Shown here piece by piece: positions 9,325 to 18,199 of a stretch of DNA of 64,000 nt; position 1 is the stretch's first letter; every line of letters starts with the position of its first letter. The translations under genes were made by a program, and so were the position numbers. Under the pieces are notes generated by a model. The model was not told the DNA's origin and searched no databases. It worked only from the letters and a program-made list of their open reading frames with translations. This stretch comes from Roseiarcus sp963772555 (GTDB taxonomy: Bacteria > Pseudomonadota > Alphaproteobacteria > Rhizobiales > Beijerinckiaceae): the NCBI GenBank assembly GCA_963772555.1, contig CAVYXQ010000011.1:372001-436000 (forward strand), written 5' to 3'.

Positions 9325-9419
9325 GTTCTCGCGGACGGCGTCGGTATCGATGCAGGAGGATCATAAGCAGCCCTGACGTTCTCGCCAGCAGGAAGAAATC
9401 GGCCATCGGCTGCGCCGCC

Positions 9420-10325
9420 TCAGCGCCGGCGTTCTGGCGCGAGCGAGGCGCCGTTCCATTCCGCCACCAGATCCGACAGCATCGGCACATAATCGCCGCC
9501 GTGGCCGGTAGCGACGGCTTGCGCGAAGGAATTGCGCACCGCCGCGCCGACCGGGTTGGCAGCGCCGAGCGCCCCGGCGAAGCCGGCGAGATAGGTCACG
9601 TCTTTCAACGCGTTGGCCAGCGTGAAGCGATGCGCGTTGCGGTCGCGCTCGATGACGTATTTGCGGAACGTCTGATAGAACGGGCAATCCATGCGGCCCC
9701 CGCTGATCACGCTGTCAAAGACGGCCGGCGAGAGGCCCGCCTTGGCCCCGACCATCAGCGCCTCCGAATAGATCGCCGCATAGCCCATCGACAGAAAATT
9801 GTTGAGAAGCTTCATCGTGTGGCCCGTCCCGACCGGACCCGTTTCGACGACACGGCCGGCGAAGGCCTCGAGGATCGGCCGGGCGCGCTTCACCGCGTCC
9901 GGGTCGCCGCCGACCATCACGTCCAGCGTGCCTTCCCAGGCGTCCTTGGGCGTGCGGCTCAAAGGCGCGTCGATCAGCGTGATCCCCTGGGACCCGAGCG
10001 TCTCGGCGAGGCGCCGCGTCGACGCGGGCTCGGAGGTCGAGCAATCGATGACGAGCAGCGGCTTGCCCGCGGCCGCCAGCCCGTCCGGGCCCTGGACGAT
10101 CGCCTCGACCTGCGGCGAGCCGGTGACGCAGAGGACGACGAGGTCGCTCTTCTCGGCAACCTCCCGGGGGCTTGCCGCTTCCTCAGCGCCGCGCTTCTTG
10201 AGGTCGTCGACGGCCTCGCGCTTGCGGTGGGCGAGGACGGTCACGGGCCAACCCTTCTCGACGAGGTTCTTCGCCATGCCGTGGCCCATGAGCCCGACGC
10301 CGATGAAGCCGATCTTTTCTTTCAT
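9420..10325 (-). CDS. NAD(P)-dependent beta-hydroxyacid dehydrogenase (3-hydroxyisobutyrate dehydrogenase family)
   Basis: A 301-residue beta-hydroxyacid dehydrogenase. The Rossmann motif GFIGVGLMG is at residues 7-15, with the positively charged AHRK after beta-2 that would suit NADP. The catalytic lysine is K172 in MKLLNNF. The substrate-binding motif that usually reads DAPVSGG appears as DAPLSRTPKDA, so the two glycines are replaced, which may alter substrate choice. Typical substrates are 3-hydroxyisobutyrate, tartronate semialdehyde or succinic semialdehyde; which one applies here is not visible. The next gene downstream is convergent. Confidence 0.87.
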   Translation of the reverse strand: MKEKIGFIGVGLMGHGMAKNLVEKGWPVTVLAHRKREAVDDLKKRGAEEAASPREVAEKSDLVVLCVTGSPQVEAIVQGPDGLAAAGKPLLVIDCSTSEPASTRRLAETLGSQGITLIDAPLSRTPKDAWEGTLDVMVGGDPDAVKRARPILEAFAGRVVETGPVGTGHTMKLLNNFLSMGYAAIYSEALMVGAKAGLSPAVFDSVISGGRMDCPFYQTFRKYVIERDRNAHRFTLANALKDVTYLAGFAGALGAANPVGAAVRNSFAQAVATGHGGDYVPMLSDLVAEWNGASLAPERRR

Positions 10326-10391
10326 GCTCGATGTTTCCTAAAAATCGACGGCGGCGGCGACGCAGCCAGGATGTCGCCGGCTTCAAGGCTC

Positions 10392-11441
10392 CTAAGCCAT
10401 GGCCCTGCGTTTTGCGAGCGCCGACCGGACCGCGGGGGCGACAACGGTCCCGAACAGCTGGATCGAGCGCAGGATCGCCTTTTGCGGCTGCGGGCCGACC
10501 GTCATCTGCATAAGGTAGCGGTCGTGGCCGAAGACCTCGTGCTGCGCGAGGATCTTGGCGATCGCCTCGTCCGGGGTCCCGAGCGTCAGATGGCCGCGCG
10601 GACTGCGGCCGGCGTCGAACTGCGCCCGCGACAGCGGCGGCCAGCCGCGTTCGCGGCCGATGCGGCTCATGGCCTCGGCATAGGGCGGAAAAAACGCCTC
10701 GATCGCCATCTCGGTCGTGTCGGCGAGAAAGCCATGGCCATTGAGGCCGAGCTTGAGCGTCTCCGCCGCAACGCCGGCGCGCCGCGCGGCTTCGCGGTAG
10801 AGCGCGGCGAGCGGCGCAAACCGCGCCGGCTCGCCGCCGATGATCGCGATCGCCAGGGGCAGGCCGAGCGAGCCCGCCCGCGCGACCGACTGTGGCGTGC
10901 CGCCGGAGGCGATCCAGACCGGCAAGGGGTCTTGCAGCGCGCGTGGATAGACGCCCTCGCCGTTCAGCCGCGTGCGGTGGGCGCCCCGCCAGACCGGGTG
11001 GCTGTTCGCGCGGATCGCCAGCAGGAGGTCGAGCTTTTCAGCGAAGAGGGCGTCGTAGTCGTCGAGGGCGAAGCCGAACAGCGGGAAGGATTCGATGAAC
11101 GAGCCGCGTCCCGCCATGATTTCCGCCCGGCCGCCCGACAGCAGGTCGAGCGTGGCGAACTGCTGATAGACGCGCACCGGATCGTCGGACGAGAGGACGG
11201 TGACCGCGCTCGTCAGACGAATGCGACGGGTCCGCGCCGCGGCGGCGGCAAGCACCACCGCCGGCGCCGAGACGGCGAAGTCCGGGCGGTGGTGCTCGCC
11301 GACGCCGAACACGTCGAGTCCGACCCGGTCGGCGAGCTCGACCTGCTCCATTAGCTCGGCGAAGGTCCTGTCGACCCCCGCCGGCTCGCCGGTCTTGGGA
11401 TCCCGTCGGGTCTCGACGAAGGTGTAGACGCCAAATTCCAT
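10392..11441 (-). CDS. LLM-class (luciferase-like) flavin-dependent oxidoreductase
   Basis: A 349-residue bacterial luciferase-like monooxygenase with a TIM-barrel fold, using reduced FMN or F420. Family marks include FGVGEHHRPDF near residue 45, RIRLTSAVTVLSSDDPVRVYQQF near 92-114, and GRAEIMAGRGSF near 122. A GAGGACGG ribosome site precedes the ATG at 11441. It lies 66 bases upstream of the hydroxyacid dehydrogenase in the same direction and may be co-transcribed with it. The substrate is unknown. Confidence 0.87.
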   Translation of the reverse strand: MEFGVYTFVETRRDPKTGEPAGVDRTFAELMEQVELADRVGLDVFGVGEHHRPDFAVSAPAVVLAAAAARTRRIRLTSAVTVLSSDDPVRVYQQFATLDLLSGGRAEIMAGRGSFIESFPLFGFALDDYDALFAEKLDLLLAIRANSHPVWRGAHRTRLNGEGVYPRALQDPLPVWIASGGTPQSVARAGSLGLPLAIAIIGGEPARFAPLAALYREAARRAGVAAETLKLGLNGHGFLADTTEMAIEAFFPPYAEAMSRIGRERGWPPLSRAQFDAGRSPRGHLTLGTPDEAIAKILAQHEVFGHDRYLMQMTVGPQPQKAILRSIQLFGTVVAPAVRSALAKRRAMA

Positions 11442-11521
11442 CCGTCCTCGATCCAGCCGCCGTGTCCTTGCGGCCGAGGGATGATAGCATGGGTGAACTG
11501 CGCTGGAGAGAAGACCGCGTG

Positions 11522-12097
11522 ATGCCGCCGATCAGCCGATTTTCCGCGCCCGACGTCGCCGCTCTGCCAAAGGACGTCCGCGAACAAATCGAGGCCGTGC
11601 AGGAAAAATCGGGCTTCGTCCCTAACGTCTTTCTCGCGCTGGCGCGCCGCCCCGACGAGTTCCGCGCTTTTTTCGCCTATCACGACGCGTTGATGGAGAA
11701 GCCCGGCGGCCTCAGCAAGGCCGAGCGCGAGATGATCGTGGTCGCCACCTCGGGCCTCAATCACTGCGGGTATTGCGTCGTCGCGCATGGCGCAATCTTG
11801 CGCATCCGGGCCAAGAATCCCCTCATCGCCGACCAGGTCGCGATCAATCCGGCGAAGGCCGATCTGACGCCCCGCCAGAGAACGATGCTCGACTTCGCGC
11901 TGAAGGTGGCCGAGCGCTCGCACGCCATCGATGAAGCCGATTACGAGGCGCTGAAGCGCGGCGGGTTCACCGACGAGGACGCATGGGACATCGCGGCGAT
12001 CGCGGCCCTTTTCGCCATGTCGAACCGGCTGGCGAATGCCTTCGCCATCCGGCCCAACGTTGAATTCTACGGGATGGGGCGGGAACCGCGTCAATGA
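11522..12097 (+). CDS. AhpD-like peroxidase-related enzyme
   Basis: A 191-residue alkylhydroperoxidase (AhpD/carboxymuconolactone decarboxylase) family protein. The redox motif is HCGYCVVAH, with C82 and C85 and the downstream histidine of the CxxC-x3-H pattern. The start at 11522 aligns with the usual family beginning (ISRF..PD); in-frame ATG 11489 and GTG 11462 would give longer versions. These proteins reduce peroxides with a dithiol partner, although many members have no proven substrate. It is divergent from the LLM oxidoreductase gene, with short spacing. Confidence 0.85.
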   Translation: MPPISRFSAPDVAALPKDVREQIEAVQEKSGFVPNVFLALARRPDEFRAFFAYHDALMEKPGGLSKAEREMIVVATSGLNHCGYCVVAHGAILRIRAKNPLIADQVAINPAKADLTPRQRTMLDFALKVAERSHAIDEADYEALKRGGFTDEDAWDIAAIAALFAMSNRLANAFAIRPNVEFYGMGREPRQ

Positions 12098-12210
12098 CGA
12101 GAAGGCCAGGCGCCCAGCCGCCTTCTCGTCGGCGATCGGGCCGTCCAGCGATCTGGCGGCGCCCCGCCGGCGTATGCAAAAGGCCAACCCTCGGACAAAA
12201 GGAAGTCATC

Positions 12211-12708
12211 ATGCGACTTTTCGGCGCGCTCTTCATTCTCGCGGCCTCGGCAACCGCATTGCCCGTGACGGCTGTCGCCGCCGAGCCCTTGCCGAAAAGC
12301 GGCGCGGTGAAACTCGCGGCCTATGCGGTCTGCCGCTCGCTCGCGATCGTCGACATGGGCCCCGTCGGCTCCCAATCCGCGGCCGAGTGCAACGGCGTCG
12401 TCAAGACCCGCGATGGGTCGAAGCTCCTCGACAATCTCGCGATCCGCTGCCTCGAGGAGTTTGAGGCGCGCACCGCCGGCTACAGGTTCTTCGGCACCTG
12501 CGTGCAGACGGACGGCGACGGCGACAAGCTCTTCATGACCTACGAGGGCCCGGAAAGCGGCCCGGTCGAATGGATCGGCGGGACTGGCAAATACAAGGAC
12601 GTCATGGGTTCGGGGACCTGGACCGTCGCCGACGCGCCGGGCAACAGCTCGAGCCTTTTCGCCTTCACCCTCAGCTACGACGTGATCTGGCGGCAAAAGG
12701 AGAAGTGA
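12211..12708 (+). CDS. secreted hypothetical protein
   Basis: A 165-residue protein with a Sec signal peptide (MRLFGALFILAASATALPVT, cleavage likely after AVAA near residue 24). The mature part has four cysteines that could pair, and a GGTGKYKDVMGSGTW motif that recalls the allene-oxide-cyclase/avidin-like secreted barrel families, in which glycine-rich turns join beta strands. The start at 12211 has AAAGGAAG upstream; a longer in-frame reading lacks any signal. I do not recognise a function. It lies between the AhpD-like gene and a sugar dehydrogenase on the same strand. Confidence 0.75.
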   Translation: MRLFGALFILAASATALPVTAVAAEPLPKSGAVKLAAYAVCRSLAIVDMGPVGSQSAAECNGVVKTRDGSKLLDNLAIRCLEEFEARTAGYRFFGTCVQTDGDGDKLFMTYEGPESGPVEWIGGTGKYKDVMGSGTWTVADAPGNSSSLFAFTLSYDVIWRQKEK

Positions 12709-12845
12709 TCCGGCGATTTGCCCGGCAACCCGTCAGGCGGCCGCAACCCGTCGATGAATTCTACGTGAGGGGACGCGCTTAAATCAGAGATCCGCGGAAC
12801 CGGGCCGACGACACAAGGTTGATTCGGCCGCATGGGGAGGTTCGT

Positions 12846-14150
12846 ATGCGGACCGGGTTCGGGGTGCTCGCGTTTTGGCTCAGCATCGGAACGGCGCTTG
12901 CGGCTGACGGCGTCCTCGTGGGCCAGGCCGCGTTCGGCGACTGGCGGTCGGACGCGCCGGGCGTCCGCCGCCTGATTACGCCAGCCGATCTCCCCTCGCC
13001 CTTCACGACGGCTTCGGTGGGCAACCCGCCGCGCCGCGCGCCGCGCACCCCCGCCGTGGTCCCGAAAGCTCCGCCGGGCTTCGTTGTCGACCTGTTCGCC
13101 GCCGGGCTCTCGACGCCCCGGGTCGTGCGCACCGCGCCCAACGGCGACCTCTTCGTCGCCGAGAGCGGCGCCGGCCGCATCCGCGTATTTCGCCCGGAGG
13201 GCGGGAAGGCGCCGCCGCAGAGCGCCGTCTTCGCCGAAGGCCTCGTGAGGCCGTTCGGCATCGCCTTCTATCCTTCGGGCGCGGACCCGCATTGGGTCTA
13301 TGTCGCGACGCCGGGCGAAGTGGTGCGCTTTGCCTATCGCAGCGGAGACATGAAGGCGGACGGTCCTGCGGAAACGATCGTCAGGGACCTGTCGAGCGGG
13401 GGCGTGCACTGGACGCGCGACATCGCCTTTTCTCCGGACAGCACGACGATGTTCGTGTCGGTCGGCTCGGCGACCAATGACGACGGCGCGGCGGCGGAGG
13501 GCGCCGCTGAGCCGCTCGGGGCGTCCGGAGGGGTGGAGCGGGACCGGGCGGATGTGCTCGCCTTCGATCCCGACGGAAAGAACATGCGCATCGTCGCGAC
13601 CGGCATCCGCAACTGTTCGGGGCTCGCAATCGAGCCGCAGAGCGGCGGCCTTTGGTGCGCGGTCAACGAGCGCGACGGGCTCGGCGACAACCTGCCGCCC
13701 GACTACGCGACGCGGGTGATCGAAGGCGCGTTCTATGGATGGCCGTGGTATTACATCGGCGACCACCCGGACCCCCGGCATGCGGGGCAGCGGCCCGATC
13801 TTGCCGGCCACGTGACCGTGCCGGACGTCCTGTTCCAGCCGCACTCGGCGCCGCTCGGCATCACCTTCTACGAGGGCGACCAGTTTCCCGCCGAGTACAA
13901 GGGCACGGCCTTCGTCGCCTTTCACGGCTCGTGGAACCGGCAAAAGCGCACCGGCTACAAGGTCGTGCGCCTCCTGATGAAGGACGGCAAGCCGACGGGC
14001 GTGTACGAGGACTTCCTCACCGGCTTCGTCGCCGACGACGAAAGCGTCTGGGGCCGCCCGGTCGACGTGTCGGTGACGAACGACGGCGCGCTCATCGTCA
14101 CCGACGACGAGGGCGGCGCGATCTGGCGGGTGAGCTACCGGGGGCAGTAA
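12846..14150 (+). CDS. PQQ-dependent sugar dehydrogenase (beta-propeller)
   Basis: A 434-residue secreted protein with a signal peptide (about residues 1-20) and a beta-propeller of the soluble glucose/sorbosone dehydrogenase family. Propeller features include ANGDLFVAESGAGRIRVF, RPFGIAFYP, HWTRDIAFSPD and FYGWPWYYIGDHPDPR, plus a C-terminal GRPVDVSVTNDGALIVTDD. Members oxidise aldoses or L-sorbosone in the periplasm with pyrroloquinoline quinone and calcium. The ATG at 12846 follows GGGGAGG. No PQQ biosynthesis genes are in view. Some homologues have no proven catalytic activity. Confidence 0.85.
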   Translation: MRTGFGVLAFWLSIGTALAADGVLVGQAAFGDWRSDAPGVRRLITPADLPSPFTTASVGNPPRRAPRTPAVVPKAPPGFVVDLFAAGLSTPRVVRTAPNGDLFVAESGAGRIRVFRPEGGKAPPQSAVFAEGLVRPFGIAFYPSGADPHWVYVATPGEVVRFAYRSGDMKADGPAETIVRDLSSGGVHWTRDIAFSPDSTTMFVSVGSATNDDGAAAEGAAEPLGASGGVERDRADVLAFDPDGKNMRIVATGIRNCSGLAIEPQSGGLWCAVNERDGLGDNLPPDYATRVIEGAFYGWPWYYIGDHPDPRHAGQRPDLAGHVTVPDVLFQPHSAPLGITFYEGDQFPAEYKGTAFVAFHGSWNRQKRTGYKVVRLLMKDGKPTGVYEDFLTGFVADDESVWGRPVDVSVTNDGALIVTDDEGGAIWRVSYRGQ

Positions 14151-14252
14151 GGTCTTGGCGATCGCCCGCCTCATAGCCCGCGCGCATGAGCGGTCCGCCC
14201 GACGATCGTCCGCAACCGCGGAGGCGATTGCGTCGCCGTCCGGAAGTCGGCA

Positions 14253-16046
14253 GTGGTTCCGTCCGGGCTGAACGGGGCGGAACTGCGGACGATGCCGGTT
14301 GTTGCTGAGATCTATCGGAGCGCCGAGCTTCTGGTCAGGGCAAGGACCGGCCACGAATCGAAGTTCTGCGTCGTGACCTTCGACGCCTACACCGACAGGC
14401 GCACACTGGACCGCGAAGGCTTCGGCGAAGGGTTCCTCGCGTCGCGCGGGGTCAACGCGATCCACATTCTGTCGCGCGACAACGACTGGTATCTGGCGCC
14501 GGACATCGAGCTGGCGCTCGAGGCGGCGGCTAAGGCAGCCGCTGCGTTCGACCGGGTCTCGGCCTACGGGTCGAGCATGGGCGCCTATGCGGCGATACGC
14601 CTCGGCAGGCTTGCCGGCGCGACGACGGCGATCGCGCTCTCGCCGCAATTCTCGATCGATCCCCGTCTCGTTCCCTTCGAGGACCGCTGGGGCGCCGACG
14701 CGCGCCGGCTCGATTACGGGATCGAGCGGCGCCTCGCGCTCAAGGGTTTCGTCTCCTCCGCCGATATCTTCTACGATCCCGCGGATCGCGACGCGCGCCA
14801 TGTCGAACTCTATCGCGGCGCTCTTGAGATCCGCGACGTCCGGCTGCCCGACTGCGGTCATCCGGTCACCGGCTTTCTGGCTGAAGTCGGGCTTCTGCAG
14901 CGCGCGGTCATGGAGGCGGCTGAAGGAACGTTCGACCGGGCGGCGTTCGAGCGTGAAGCGATGGATAGGCGGGCGCGGGCGCCGCAGTATTACCTGACGC
15001 TCGCCCAACGGCGGGGCTCGCGGCAAAGGAAACTGGAGCTTACCCGCCAGGCCTACGAACTTCTCGCCAGCGACGTCGGCTATATCGCGCGCTACGCGCA
15101 GGCGCTGTCGAGGGCCGGTCGTGACGCTGAAGCCATTGCAAGGTTCGACGAGGCGATGGGGATCGAACCCGATCACAAGTTCGTCCTGACCGGAGCTTGC
15201 AGGTTTCTCGCCTCAACTCGGCGTCTGGCGGCGGCGCGGGCGGTCGCCGATTGGCTGCTGCGACTCGATCCGGAGGCCGCTCCGACGGCGGCCTACCGGG
15301 CCGAGCTCAACCGGCCGCGACTGGCCGATGCGCCGGCGCGCATTCGCCACTGGCGGGCCAAGCTGTCCAGCCTCCGCGGCCGAAGAGCGATGCCTCCGCG
15401 GCCGACGCTGTCACCTCCTCGGGAGCGCCTTGCGCCTCCGGCCGGCGCGGCGCCGTCCCGCGTGCCGGCGTCGCCGCCGATGATCCATTCCTGGCTGCGG
15501 CACGCCGCCACGATCGGCGCCGCCCCGAGAGCCCCCGTCGATATTGTGATCATCGGCGACTCGCTGGCGCACCAATGGCCGGCGACAGTCTGGTCCGGCA
15601 GGCGTGTGTACAATCTCGGCGTTTCCGGCGACCGCACCCAGCACGTCCTTTGGCGGCTGGCGTGCTTCGACGACGGCGCGATCGAGGCGAAAGCCGTGGT
15701 GCTGATTGTCGGCGTCAACAATCTCGTCTGCGGCGAGGACATCCGGTCGATCGTCGAAGCCGTCGGCGACATCATCGGCGAGGCCCGCCGCCTGGCGCGG
15801 GGAGCGACGATCGCTGCCGTCGTCCTGCCGCCGTTCGGTCCGGACTTCCGGGTTCGCGACGACGACCGCAAGCTTCTGAACGAGTCGCTCGCCATGATGC
15901 CGGATGTTGTGGCGGTTGGCGAGCCGGGGGCGTGGAACCCGCGCGGAAAGGAGGCCGGATGCTACCAGCCGGACGCCGTCCACTTCACTCGCGCGGGGTA
16001 CGAGCGGCTGACGGCGGCCACGACGCGAGCGCTTAGAGGCGCATGA
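14253..16046 (+). CDS. alpha/beta-hydrolase - TPR - SGNH hydrolase fusion
   Basis: A 597-residue protein with three parts. Residues 35-225 form an alpha/beta-hydrolase-like domain with a nucleophile elbow YGSSMGAY (S108) and a possible catalytic H203 (CGHPV). Residues 245-345 form TPR-like helical repeats (DAEAIARFDEAMGIEPDH is typical). After a proline-rich linker (about 375-410), residues 428-597 form an SGNH/GDSL esterase: block I GDSL with S437, block III GVNN with N489, and the D574/H577 pair in DAVHF. No signal peptide or membrane segment is seen. Both active sites look intact. Each domain type alone occurs in surface-polysaccharide loci, so a carbohydrate deacylation role is possible. 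The start at 14253 is a GTG; an ATG at 14292 is an alternative. Confidence 0.8.
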   Translation: MVPSGLNGAELRTMPVVAEIYRSAELLVRARTGHESKFCVVTFDAYTDRRTLDREGFGEGFLASRGVNAIHILSRDNDWYLAPDIELALEAAAKAAAAFDRVSAYGSSMGAYAAIRLGRLAGATTAIALSPQFSIDPRLVPFEDRWGADARRLDYGIERRLALKGFVSSADIFYDPADRDARHVELYRGALEIRDVRLPDCGHPVTGFLAEVGLLQRAVMEAAEGTFDRAAFEREAMDRRARAPQYYLTLAQRRGSRQRKLELTRQAYELLASDVGYIARYAQALSRAGRDAEAIARFDEAMGIEPDHKFVLTGACRFLASTRRLAAARAVADWLLRLDPEAAPTAAYRAELNRPRLADAPARIRHWRAKLSSLRGRRAMPPRPTLSPPRERLAPPAGAAPSRVPASPPMIHSWLRHAATIGAAPRAPVDIVIIGDSLAHQWPATVWSGRRVYNLGVSGDRTQHVLWRLACFDDGAIEAKAVVLIVGVNNLVCGEDIRSIVEAVGDIIGEARRLARGATIAAVVLPPFGPDFRVRDDDRKLLNESLAMMPDVVAVGEPGAWNPRGKEAGCYQPDAVHFTRAGYERLTAATTRALRGA

Positions 16047-16419
16047 GCCCTCCCCCGGCCGCGGAGGGGGCCTGCCGACGCTGCGCACGCCTGCCCGAAT
16101 TTGGAATGTCTTGCGACTTCTTGGAAAGCGGCTTTCTCGCCGCCCAAATGGATTTGGATTTGCTTGGATTTGCTTGGATTCTCTCGTCCGAACTGAGCCG
16201 TTTCAATGGGTTGCGAGGCGACTGCGGGCAAGCGAAAATTGTGTGACGGCTTTCCCCCAAAAACGCCGGGACGTCTCGAACTCTGCAGTTTACGCAAATC
16301 GGCCGCGTGACTTCCTCCCCTTTTCGCCGACCGGCAGCCGTTCTGAAAAGCGAAGCACGAGCTTGGCCTTTTGGCAAGAAACTGTCTCTTTTTCCGAGAT
16401 TACAGGGCACGGCCCTCGT
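16047..16419. other. intergenic region, AT-richer, with short tandem repeat
   Basis: About 370 bases between convergent genes, noticeably less GC-rich than the flanks. It contains a 10-base tandem repeat (16154-16181) and two short overlapping open readings that show no family resemblance. It may be the relic of a lost gene; nothing else is recognisable. Confidence 0.4.
16154..16181. repeat. 10-bp tandem repeat, about 2.8 copies
   Basis: The unit TTGGATTTGC occurs twice and is followed by a third partial copy TTGGATTC, read on the plus strand. It lies in the AT-richer gap between two convergent genes. Confidence 0.75.
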
Positions 16420-17208
16420 TCACAGCCTCGGCCCGGCGAACGGGAGGCTGCTGGACAGCCCGCCGTCGACCGGGAAGGCCTGGCCGTTGACGTAGGAGCT
16501 TTCGTCGCTGGCGAGGAAGAGGGCCATCGCGGCGATCTCTTCCGGCCGGCCCGCCCGCAGGAGCGGATTGAGCTGGCCGATCTTGTGGTCCGTGCCGCGC
16601 TCGCGCGCCGTCTCGAAGATCGGCTTCGTCATGCCGGTCTCGATGAGGCCCGGGCAGATGGCGTTGACCCTGACGCCGGTGCCGGCGAGCGCATTGGCGG
16701 CGCTCTGCGCCAGGCTCACCACCCCCGCCTTGCTCGCGCCATAAGGGGCGCTCCCGGCATTGGCGCGCAGGGCCGCGACCGACGCCGTCAGCACGATCGA
16801 GCCGCGGCCGCGCGCGATCATCGGCGGCGCGCCGTGCTTGATGGCTAGGAACGGCCCGATCAGGTTGATACGCAAAACCTCGGTCCAAAGCTCGATGGTC
16901 TGTTCGAGGAGCGGCGTCAGGCCGCCGCTGATCCCGGCATTGGCGTAGATGGCGTCGATCGCCCCGAACGCCTCGAGGGCGCGGGCGACCATGGCCTTGA
17001 CCGCCGCCTCGTCGCCGGCGTCGGCGATATGGGCGAGCGCCGTCCGGCCCTCGCTCTCGACCAGCCCGATCGTCTCGTCGAGCCCCTCCCGGGCGCGATC
17101 GACCGCGAGCACCTTCGCCCCTTCGCGGGCGAAGGCGATGACGCTCGCCCGGCCGATCCCGCTCGCCGCGCCAGTGACGATCGCCGCTTTGCCGCTCATC
17201 CGGTCCAT
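16420..17208 (-). CDS. SDR-family oxidoreductase
   Basis: A 262-residue classical short-chain dehydrogenase/reductase. It has the TGAASGIG cofactor loop near residue 12, the NAG motif in YANAGISGG, the catalytic serine in LTASVAA, and YxxxK as YGASK. The C-terminal VDGG also fits the FabG-like group. An aspartate at the end of beta-2 (AVDRARE) suggests NAD(H). A GAGGAGGAAG ribosome site precedes the ATG at 17208. The substrate is not evident. Confidence 0.88.
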   Translation of the reverse strand: MDRMSGKAAIVTGAASGIGRASVIAFAREGAKVLAVDRAREGLDETIGLVESEGRTALAHIADAGDEAAVKAMVARALEAFGAIDAIYANAGISGGLTPLLEQTIELWTEVLRINLIGPFLAIKHGAPPMIARGRGSIVLTASVAALRANAGSAPYGASKAGVVSLAQSAANALAGTGVRVNAICPGLIETGMTKPIFETARERGTDHKIGQLNPLLRAGRPEEIAAMALFLASDESSYVNGQAFPVDGGLSSSLPFAGPRL

Positions 17209-17405
17209 GGCGCTTCCTCCTCAGGCGAAATGTGACGCGCGGGCGGGGCGAGGTCAATCGAGGCGGCCGTCGGCAGCCCCGAGTACCTGCGTTGTTTCTG
17301 TCGCTTCGTCAGCCCGCGGCGTCCTCCCGCGTCGCCCAATTCCTTAATGTGCGCAGCGACGCTCTGACCGTCCCTGATACGCGTGCGCGTACCGCAGATC
17401 ATTGT

Positions 17406-17738
17406 TCAAGCGACGTGTGGCGCTGCCGGAGTCGTGGGCAGGCGCGGCTGGACGCTGACTGTCACTTCAACGTCCTGGTCGAGCCTGTCGAGCATCGACA
17501 TGAGGCGATCGACGGTGAAGCGGGAAAGCTTCGCTTGCCGAACGCGCGAAAAATCAGCCGCCGCAAAGCCTGTGAGCTCATGAGCGTGGCGAACGGTCAG
17601 CTTCCGGTCGTCGAGAACGCCGATGATCTTGGCGGCAAGGATCGCCTTGAGCTGTTCGACTTCGGGGTTGGGAAGGCCAAGATCGCGGAACACGTTGCCG
17701 CTCCCGTGGATCAGCTCCCTATCGTCGTCGTGTGTCAT
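17406..17738 (-). CDS. higA: HigA-like XRE-family antitoxin
   Basis: A 110-residue helix-turn-helix protein of the HigA/HTH_37 type. The DNA-binding helix region is LTVRHAHELTGFAAADFSRV (about residues 47-66), followed by DRLMSMLDRLDQDVEVTV, which is typical of antitoxins paired with Gp49/HigB-like toxins. Its ATG overlaps the stop of the toxin reading frame as ATGA, giving the toxin-first order usual for higBA. The antitoxin is intact although its toxin partner is broken. Confidence 0.8.
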   Translation of the reverse strand: MTHDDDRELIHGSGNVFRDLGLPNPEVEQLKAILAAKIIGVLDDRKLTVRHAHELTGFAAADFSRVRQAKLSRFTVDRLMSMLDRLDQDVEVTVSVQPRLPTTPAAPHVA

Positions 17739-18050
17739 TTAAGCGCCTCCTGCAATCGTTTCAGCCGCTCGCGGACGAGGTCAACCTCCATCCGGGGAGT
17801 TTTGATTCCTGTTTTCGACTTCTTCTTGAACGCATCAATTATCCAAAGCGCGCGCCGATTTGCACGGCATAGATGATGCGGAACGCATCGCCGCGATGGC
17901 GCAAGGCGATCTCGAAGACTCCGCCATCCACACCCTTGAACGGCTTCGCCGTGTCGGCTTTTCCGCCACGCGCGGCAATCGAAAGAGCCTGCGCGGCGTC
18001 TTTTTGAATCTCAATCGGGAAGTCCTGCCCCCTGCCTCCAAATGGATTGG
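17735..18050 (-). pseudogene. higB: HigB/Gp49-like toxin, frameshifted and 5'-truncated
   Basis: Remnant of a phage-derived Gp49/HigB-type ribosome-dependent mRNA interferase. The conserved core FPIEIQKDAAQALS ... AKPFKGVDGGVFEIALRHRGDAFRIIY is in one frame and stops at about 17840. The expected C-terminal part (WIIDAFKKKSKTGIKTPR to RLQEALK) continues in another frame up to the TGA at 17735. One base appears lost in a run of T near 17848. Upstream of the core, the usual family N-terminus is absent, and a REP-like palindrome (18069-18199) begins just beyond. Loss of the toxin with a kept antitoxin fits decay of an addiction module. Confidence 0.75.
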
Positions 18051-18068
18051 AGGTTGTGCAACTCACCG

Positions 18069-18199
18069 CCTCGTCCTGAGGAGCGCCGCAGGCGCGTCTC
18101 GAAGGACGATTCCAAGATCCGCCATTTCTGAGCAGGCGTTTCGGCGCCTTCTGAAGCATCCTTCGAGACGCCCGCTTCGCGGTGTCCTCAGGATGAGGG
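18069..18199. repeat. REP-like palindromic element
   Basis: Two imperfect inverted arms of about 41 bases lie at 18069-18109 and 18158-18199. On one arm the pattern is CTCGTCCTGAGGAGCGCCGC followed by a GCG-CTCGAAGGA end, and the other arm carries the reverse complement with several mismatches. This CTCATCCTGAGGA...CTCGAAGGA family is widespread in Hyphomicrobiales intergenic regions. It sits where the N-terminal codons of the HigB-like toxin would be expected. Confidence 0.8.

Noticed and set aside
12675..15176. 833-codon minus-strand open frame opposite the sugar dehydrogenase and fusion protein
   Set aside because: Composition is typical of antisense frames in GC-rich DNA and two well-supported genes lie on the other strand.
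16043..16297. Short open frames in the AT-richer gap
   Set aside because: They cover tandem repeats, overlap on opposite strands, and match no family I recognise.
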